5,192 nucleotides of DNA from the NCBI GenBank assembly GCA_947627805.1, contig CANQXB010000073.1, positions 1 through 5,192 on the forward strand. Direction: 5' to 3'. Below, piece by piece: positions 1 to 3,348 of the stretch. The stretch is from an uncultured Bacilli bacterium (GTDB taxonomy: Bacteria > Bacillota_I > Bacilli_A > RF39 > UBA660). The translations under genes and the position numbers were made by a program. Every line of letters begins with the position of its first letter. Position 1 is the first letter of the stretch. The notes below the pieces were generated by a model, which saw only the letters and a program-made list of their open reading frames with translations, was not told the origin of the DNA and did not search any database.

Positions 1-66
1 ACTGGATTATCTACATCAGAAATAGAAAAGATAAAAGAAGAAAATAAAAATGGTAGAAATAAATGA
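1..66 (+). CDS. 3' end of a gene, possibly Rpn-family nuclease/transposase tail (partial)
   Basis: An open frame enters from the left edge and reads TGLSTSEIEKIKEENKNGRNK before a TGA stop at 64-66, followed at once by a second TGA. It is the only one of the three plus-strand frames open over this stretch, and the charged, Lys/Glu-rich tail fits a real protein C-terminus. The segment TGLSxxEIEKIK recalls the C-terminal end of Rpn/PD-(D/E)XK nuclease family transposases, which often finish with a 'TGLSxEEIEKL' helix. That resemblance is from memory and rests on about 12 residues, so the family is tentative. No catalytic residues are in view. The inverted repeat starting 14 bases after the stop would serve as its terminator. 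Confidence 0.5.
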   Translation, partial: TGLSTSEIEKIKEENKNGRNK

Positions 67-79
67 TGATAATGTCAAC

Positions 80-133
80 ATAAAAATGTAGGTTTTAGCT
101 AATATAATTATGTAGGAAAACCTACATTTTTAT
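80..133 (+). terminator. Perfect 17-bp inverted repeat, probable intrinsic terminator
   Basis: ATAAAAATGTAGGTTTT at 80-96 is exactly complementary to 117-133, with a 20-nt loop. The right arm ends in TTTTTAT, so the RNA would form an A-rich/U-rich hairpin of the kind that ends transcription. It lies directly after the partial gene at 1-66. The left arm begins with an A run, so it could work in both directions. The loop contains another copy of TGTAGG (111-116), which can pair with CCTACA at 121-126 around an AAAA tetraloop. That gives an alternative, smaller hairpin that competes for the same right arm. Confidence 0.6.
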
Positions 134-236
134 AGTACCATTAACATAAAAGGAGTAAAGTAAATACATTAGATATTTTATTAAAGACTAAAGATAACAA
201 AATTCTGAAATGTGGAATTAAATACTAATTTTGCAT

Positions 237-257
237 TAGTCAAGAAAAAGTAGACAA
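237..257 (+). repeat. IS3 terminal inverted repeat, orfB-distal end (IRR)
   Basis: Reads inward from the left boundary as TAGTCAAG... and ends in AAAGTAGACAA, which is the exact complement of TTGTCTACTTT at the other end. On the minus strand, the outermost bases contain TTGACT (244-239) pointing out of the element. In IS3 elements such as IS911, an outward -35 in this end forms a junction promoter when the two ends abut in a circle. The matching -10 cannot be judged well here. Confidence 0.7.
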
Positions 258-286
258 AAAAGATAAAATTATGGGGGATTAAGGAA

Positions 287-1105
287 TTAATCCTCTTTGT
301 TGTAATAAAAATGTTTAAACTGAGAGGGAGTAAGATAATTTAAAGCAGCTTGAGGTCTTTGATTGTTGAAAAAATAAATGTAATCATCGATTTGTTTAGA
401 GATATTATCACAAGAATTAATATTAAAATCAATAAATAATTCTTCTTTAATCCAGCCATTAATAGCTTCCATGGCACCATTTTCAGTCGGAGTACCTGGC
501 TTAGACATAGAATGTATGATATTATATAGATATAGAGATTCATTGAATTTCTTAGAAGAGTATACAGAGCCTTGGTCAGTGTGGAGAATTAATTCGAGGT
601 CTTTATATTCTTCTTTTTTGATGATTAAATTATTTAAAGCAAAGTGATAAGCATCAGGATTACCTTTTTTATTAGAAAGATAATAAGAGATGATTTCATT
701 GTTGAATAAGTCCATAAAAAGGGTAAGTTCATAATAATGATTGTTAGCCCAAAAAGCAGTCATATCAGAAACAACAATTTGAAAAGGACGTAAAGGATTA
801 AGTTCAGCAAGAATATAATTAGGGAAATTTTTAAGTTCACGATTAACCTTTTTACCATATCTTTTAACATGTTTAGAGATAGATTTAATGCCAAGGAACA
901 TACAAATTTTATGAGCAAAATTATCAGAATAAGAAATACCTAAATCAAGTTTAATTTTAGCATTTAACCAACGATAACCATGAGAAGGGAATTTAGAATG
1001 AAAAGTCTCAAAGATTTTGCAAGCTTCATTTCTAATAAGTTCTCTGTTAGAAGGATTAGATCTACGGGAAAGCCATTTGTAAAAGCCAGAGCGATTAATA
1101 TCCAT
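287..1105 (-). CDS. IS3-family transposase OrfB (DDE integrase domain)
   Basis: This is the catalytic part of the transposase, acting on element ends as an OrfAB fusion. Counted from the ATG at 1105 (272 residues), an HTH_21-like region covers residues 1-85 (NRSGFYKWL, then HGYRWLNAKI). The rve/RNase H-like integrase core follows from about 108 to 265. The triad is Asp114 (VVSDMT), Asp177 (LHTDQGS) and Glu213 (NGAMEAINGW), with exactly 35 residues between the last two: DD(35)E. The C-terminal FNNQRPQAALNYLTPSQF is a strong family signature. There is no convincing Shine-Dalgarno site before the ATG. The same frame stays open upstream to the A7 run at 1225-1231 and encodes conserved-looking sequence (YEVIFDLSSKYSINSLCKVM), so the natural product is made by frameshifting from orfA. 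Fused, the protein would have about 419 residues, normal for the family. Confidence 0.93.
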   Translation of the reverse strand: MDINRSGFYKWLSRRSNPSNRELIRNEACKIFETFHSKFPSHGYRWLNAKIKLDLGISYSDNFAHKICMFLGIKSISKHVKRYGKKVNRELKNFPNYILAELNPLRPFQIVVSDMTAFWANNHYYELTLFMDLFNNEIISYYLSNKKGNPDAYHFALNNLIIKKEEYKDLELILHTDQGSVYSSKKFNESLYLYNIIHSMSKPGTPTENGAMEAINGWIKEELFIDFNINSCDNISKQIDDYIYFFNNQRPQAALNYLTPSQFKHFYYNKED

Positions 1106-1152
1106 AACCTTACATAAAGAATTAATAGAATATTTAGAAGATAAATCAAAGA

Positions 1153-1518
1153 TTACTTCGTATTCTTTTTGGAGAAAGTAACGAACACCTTTTCTCCCAT
1201 ACCACCTTCTTTCACAAGATAACCTTTTTTTAATCGAGCAATTTCAATATCCTTTTTCATTAAAATAGTTTTAAAATCCTCAGGAGATAAATCATCATAG
1301 TTAGACTCGGAAGGCGAGTTGTTAATGATTTTAAAATCATTAACAACTTCAACCTTTGAATCAAAGCAGTGAGAGTCTTTGTTGAAAGATGTAATCCATT
1401 TTTCTAAAGTTTTAAGAGGGACATTGTATTCTTCAGCAGTTTTAATAGTAGAGTTACCTTGAATACAAATAAGTTCACAAAGTTTCTTTTTGAGTTCAAT
1501 ATTATAATGCATATTCAT
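1153..1518 (-). CDS. IS3-family transposase OrfA (helix-turn-helix, N-terminal part)
   Basis: OrfA binds the element ends and supplies the DNA-binding N-terminus of the OrfAB transposase; alone it usually acts as a regulator. From the chosen start it has 121 residues: MNMHYNIELKKKLCEL opens a helix-turn-helix (continuing TAEEYNVPLKTLEKW), then a polar linker, then a Lys/Leu-rich helix (LMKKDIEIARLKKGY) that would form the oligomerisation zipper. The frame is open to an ATG at 1545, but that start would sit only about 10 nt after the -10 box at 1555-1560. The ATG at 1518 has an AAAGG motif 10 nt upstream (1529-1533), so I prefer it; the ATG at 1512 is also possible. The end of the frame overlaps the upstream extension of orfB, as required for -1 frameshifting at 1225-1231. 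Confidence 0.88.
   Translation of the reverse strand: MNMHYNIELKKKLCELICIQGNSTIKTAEEYNVPLKTLEKWITSFNKDSHCFDSKVEVVNDFKIINNSPSESNYDDLSPEDFKTILMKKDIEIARLKKGYLVKEGGMGEKVFVTFSKKNTK
1225..1231 (-). other. A7 slippery site for -1 ribosomal frameshift (orfA to orfB)
   Basis: On the minus strand the orfA frame reads TTA AAA AAA GGT (Leu-Lys-Lys-Gly), so A_AAA_AAA is positioned exactly as an X_XXY_YYZ heptamer. Slipping back one base gives AAA AAA AGG TTA and enters the orfB frame, which is then open to the stop at 287. A 7-bp stem (minus strand GGAGAAA at 1197-1191 with TTTCTCC at 1177-1171, 13-nt loop) lies 27 nt downstream. It is a possible but distant stimulator. The upstream boundary of the orfB frame is a TGA, so no conventional start serves the conserved region ahead of the ATG at 1105. 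Confidence 0.82.
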
Positions 1519-1554
1519 AACATCACAACCTTTCATAGTATACATTACAAAATA

Positions 1555-1583
1555 ATTGTATAAATAAAATAATCAATTGTCTA
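1555..1583 (-). promoter_or_regulatory. Probable IS3 transposase promoter
   Basis: On the minus strand, TAGACA (1583-1578) and TACAAT (1560-1555) are separated by 17 bp, each one mismatch from the -35 and -10 consensus. Transcription would start near 1548, leaving about a 30-nt leader before the ATG at 1518. The -35 lies in an inner copy of TTGTCTAC (1577-1584) that repeats the terminal-repeat motif at 1598-1605, so transposase bound at the end could also cover the promoter. Confidence 0.55.
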
Positions 1584-1597
1584 CATACCCCCTTTAG

Positions 1598-1618
1598 TTG
1601 TCTACTTTAAGTTTACCA
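1598..1618 (+). repeat. IS3 terminal inverted repeat, orfA-proximal end (IRL)
   Basis: Begins TTGTCTACTTT, the exact complement of 247-257, and ends ..TTTACCA at the outer boundary. An 8-bp inner copy of TTGTCTAC starts 21 bp further in (1577-1584), giving this end two possible transposase contact blocks. Confidence 0.7.
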
Positions 1619-1662
1619 TCGCAACACATTTACAACTTTTTAACAATATAAGAAAAAAATTT

Positions 1663-1689
1663 TTGACTCTGGGGGGGGTATTATATAAT
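1663..1689 (+). promoter_or_regulatory. Promoter of the surface-protein gene with a G8 tract in the spacer
   Basis: TTGACT (1663-1668) is a near-consensus -35 and TATAAT (1684-1689) a perfect -10. They are separated by 15 bp, two short of optimum. Eight of those 15 bases are an uninterrupted G run (1671-1678), which is striking in such AT-rich DNA. Transcription should start around 1696-1698. Gain of two G would restore a 17-bp spacer, and loss would weaken the promoter further, so slippage in the tract could tune or switch expression of the gene at 1754. The promoter sits 44 bp beyond the IS3 boundary and does not use IS sequence. Confidence 0.65.
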
Positions 1690-1718
1690 AAAAGTATCAA
1701 TAGATAGAAGATAATATA

Positions 1719-1757
1719 ATGGATGAGTTATTAACAAAGGAGAGTCAAATTTTATGA
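1719..1757 (+). CDS. Possible 12-codon leader ORF coupled to the surface-protein start
   Basis: ATG at 1719 opens a short frame, MDELLTKESQIL, that ends at TGA 1755-1757. The stop overlaps the ATG of the next gene in an ATGA arrangement typical of translational coupling. Its own ribosome site is weak (GAAG at 1707-1710, 8 nt upstream). It covers the Shine-Dalgarno of the main gene, so ribosomes on the leader would pass over that site. Short ORFs arise by chance in AT-rich leaders, so this may not be translated; the overlap is the only real support. Confidence 0.3.
   Translation: MDELLTKESQIL
1736..1742 (+). promoter_or_regulatory. Shine-Dalgarno of the surface-protein gene
   Basis: AAAGGAG ends 11 nt before the ATG at 1754, slightly longer than usual but the strongest match in the leader. 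It fixes 1754 as the start, since that ATG is followed by the charged N-terminus and hydrophobic segment expected of an exported protein. Confidence 0.65.
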
Positions 1758-3220
1758 ATGAAAAAGAAAAAAGAAAAATCTTAATAAGTAGTATAATCAT
1801 AATTATTACTTTAATATTAGTAGTGGTAGGAACTACTTATGCCTTCTTTAGTTTACAAATAGAAGGAGAAAATATAACAACTAATGTCGAGTTAACAGCT
1901 GGAGAACAAAACGAAATAACCTTAAGTGGTGGAATAACAAATTACCATATTAATCTAGATGTCAGCGATATGACAGAAGATAAAATATGGACACCTTATT
2001 ATGGAACAACCGATAGCAGTAAGAAATATGAAACAGAATGGGATTTAGCACTTCAAGATATAGGAACCTTAACAAAAAAAGGAACATTAACCGAGAAATA
2101 TATATGTAGTGCTGACATAAATATAAACTTAGATGGAGATATGCAAGATTTTCTTCAAACCAATGATTTAGTATTAGTAGTAAAACAAGAAAGTGCAAGT
2201 AATACATATGATTTATCTAATGTAAGTAACAAAAATACATTTAGATTTAAATTAGATAATGATAGTATAAATCCAATAAAAGCCTATTTAAAATTTACCA
2301 ATCAAGAAAGTGACCAAAGTGATTTAGCAGGAACAAGTTTAAATATAAGTATCAATATTGATAACTTTGCCTGTAAGGTAAGTGTTGGAAAAGAACCATT
2401 AGAGATGTTAAGAGAACATGCAACAGGAGGAGAAGAAGCCGTAACATTTACCGAAGAAGATGTAGATGGAATGTATCGATATAAAGGAACAAAAGACGAA
2501 GTAACAAATAACTACATCTGTTTTGGAACAGATAATACAGAAACGTGTTTAGATACTCCTGAGGATTATATGTACCGAATAATAGGAATAACAGATAAAG
2601 AAGATAATACAATCAATTTACCAGCCAATTCCTTAAAACTAATCATAGCCAGCTCGAAAGTTGGAACCCGTGGATGGAATAGTTTACAGAATCAGTCCGA
2701 TTGTGAAGCAGATGGAATAGAAAATGATAAATGCACGTGGGATGATTCGTCCTTAAAAACCTATTTAAATGGAACAAATAGCAACCAATTTTTAGGAGCG
2801 GTAAAGTGGGAAACACCAGCATATTGGAAAGGACTAATCACAAGTCAAAAATGGTACAATGTTGACCAACAAAGACTGCAAACATCAGCAAAAGAACCAA
2901 CCGACTCAACAACGACTAGTTCTTACCAGGTAGGATTAATGTATGTACAAGACTTTATGAATGCCGGTGAAGAATCAACAAATAACTGGTTATTGATTGC
3001 TAATGGATGGGCTGGAAACGCCAATAATGACGAATGGACCATGAGTAGGCGCGGAGGGGACGGGTATTATCTTAATGCATATAGTGTAACGTCGAGCGGG
3101 AAGATTAAGTACAATACGATTGGAGCAACGCTCTACATCCGCCCTGTCTTCTATGTATCTCCAATTATAACTTTAACTGGTGAAGGCACTGCTGAAAATC
3201 CATTTATAATTCATTCATGA
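1754..3220 (+). CDS. Exported surface protein with SipW/TasA-like signal segment and variable-looking C-terminal module
   Basis: A 488-residue protein of unknown function, probably secreted or held at the cell surface. Residues 1-8 are charged (MNEKEKRK); 9-28 form a hydrophobic helix followed by GTTYAFFS, a pattern like the SipW-dependent signal peptides of TasA/camelysin proteins, with cleavage plausible after TYA30. Residues 31-210 look like a beta-rich ectodomain. Residues 250-488 carry the motifs NYICFGTDNTETC, YRIIGI, VGLMYVQDF, EWTMSR, IRPVFYV and GEGTAENPFII. I recall this order from a large paralogous family in gut Firmicutes; it also resembles DUF6273-like modules, which I could not check. 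The six cysteines include two close pairs (256/265, 317/327), which fits an extracytoplasmic protein with disulfide loops. The gene stands alone between its own promoter and a terminator. The stretch coding for about residues 431-466 is markedly GC-richer, with codons rare elsewhere in the gene (CGC, CTC, TCG, GTC). The gene's reading frame is secure; its role in adhesion or recognition is inference. Confidence 0.85.
   Translation: MNEKEKRKILISSIIIIITLILVVVGTTYAFFSLQIEGENITTNVELTAGEQNEITLSGGITNYHINLDVSDMTEDKIWTPYYGTTDSSKKYETEWDLALQDIGTLTKKGTLTEKYICSADININLDGDMQDFLQTNDLVLVVKQESASNTYDLSNVSNKNTFRFKLDNDSINPIKAYLKFTNQESDQSDLAGTSLNISINIDNFACKVSVGKEPLEMLREHATGGEEAVTFTEEDVDGMYRYKGTKDEVTNNYICFGTDNTETCLDTPEDYMYRIIGITDKEDNTINLPANSLKLIIASSKVGTRGWNSLQNQSDCEADGIENDKCTWDDSSLKTYLNGTNSNQFLGAVKWETPAYWKGLITSQKWYNVDQQRLQTSAKEPTDSTTTSSYQVGLMYVQDFMNAGEESTNNWLLIANGWAGNANNDEWTMSRRGGDGYYLNAYSVTSSGKIKYNTIGATLYIRPVFYVSPIITLTGEGTAENPFIIHS
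3044..3151 (+). other. Compositionally distinct C-terminal segment, candidate variable region
   Basis: By hand count this 108-base stretch is about 49% G+C, against about 32% in the 60 bases that follow up to the stop. It encodes residues 431-466, running from just after EWTM to the IRPVF motif: a Gly/Arg/Tyr-rich loop (SRRGGDGYYLNAYS), then SSGKIKYNTIGATLY. Many codons end in C or G here, unlike the A/T-ending usage of the rest of the gene. Its position near the end of a C-lectin/DUF6273-like module is where diversity-generating systems act in other proteins. This is a compositional observation; variability itself cannot be seen in one sequence. Confidence 0.45.
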
Positions 3221-3228
3221 TAACGAAA

Positions 3229-3256
3229 TAAAAGGTATTGAAATAGATACCTTTTA
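3229..3256 (+). terminator. Intrinsic terminator after the surface-protein gene
   Basis: TAAAAGGTAT (3229-3238) pairs perfectly with ATACCTTTTA (3247-3256) around an 8-nt loop, starting 9 bases after the stop codon. The descending arm supplies the U-rich end. It separates this unit from topA, whose promoter lies further downstream. Confidence 0.75.
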
Positions 3257-3290
3257 ATATGTTAAAAAACTGGTAAATGAATAATTATAA

Positions 3291-3319
3291 TTGACATTAA
3301 ATTGATTTCAGTGTATAAA
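3291..3319 (+). promoter_or_regulatory. topA promoter
   Basis: A perfect -35 TTGACA (3291-3296) and -10 TATAAA (3314-3319) with a 17-bp spacer. It lies between the preceding terminator and the topA start, so topA is transcribed independently of the surface-protein gene. The ordinary 17-bp spacer contrasts with the G8-bearing 15-bp spacer upstream of 1754. Confidence 0.75.
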
Positions 3320-3331
3320 ATATAAATGAAT

Positions 3332-3339
3332 GGATGTGA
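3332..3339 (+). promoter_or_regulatory. topA Shine-Dalgarno
   Basis: GGATGTGA differs by one base from GGAGGTGA and ends 9 nt before the ATG at 3349, which supports that start. Confidence 0.6.
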
Positions 3340-3348
3340 TATTTAGTC

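Larger units (their letters stand above)
237..1618 (-). mobile_element. IS3-family insertion sequence, apparently complete (about 1.38 kb)
   Basis: The element encodes orfA and orfB on the minus strand in the order and -1 frame relation typical of the IS3 family. It is bounded by imperfect 21-bp inverted repeats at 237-257 and 1598-1618. These share an exact inner 11-bp block (TTGTCTACTTT on the right end) and match at about 16 of 21 positions. The right end finishes in ..CA as IS3 ends do, while the left starts TA rather than TG. TTGC/GCAA just outside both ends (231-234 and 1621-1624) could extend the repeat. No 3-5 bp target duplication is seen with either boundary choice (CAT versus TCG for the inner one), suggesting an old insertion, a rearrangement, or slightly misplaced ends. 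Both frames are uninterrupted and the catalytic triad is intact, so transposition competence is plausible. Confidence 0.85.

Noticed and set aside
149..228. AAAGGAG followed by a short frame reading VNTLDILLKTKDNKILKCGIKY
   Set aside because: It looks like the start of a gene, but there is no usable start codon (GTA) and a stop occurs before the IS boundary. It could be a decayed gene start but cannot be supported.
340..543. Minus-strand 67-codon open frame
   Set aside because: It lies inside orfB in another frame and has a low-complexity Ile/Leu-rich composition with no start signal; a shadow of the transposase.
964..1149. Minus-strand 61-codon open frame at the orfA/orfB boundary
   Set aside because: Overlaps the upstream extension of orfB in another frame and shows no family motif; a shadow.
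1585..1681. 8-bp complementarity between ATACCCCC (1585-1592) inside the IS and GGGGGTAT (1674-1681) at the promoter
   Set aside because: Separated by about 80 bp and mostly a C5/G-run match; probably a by-product of the G8 tract and not a designed hairpin.
1962..2207. Minus-strand 81-codon open frame opposite the surface-protein gene
   Set aside because: Leu/Tyr/Phe-rich antisense translation typical of AT-rich genes, with no ribosome site; the plus-strand gene is clearly real.
1754..3220. A complete diversity-generating retroelement
   Set aside because: No reverse transcriptase, accessory gene or template repeat is present. Only a target-like compositional shift is seen, so it is reported as a hypothesis and not annotated as a DGR.
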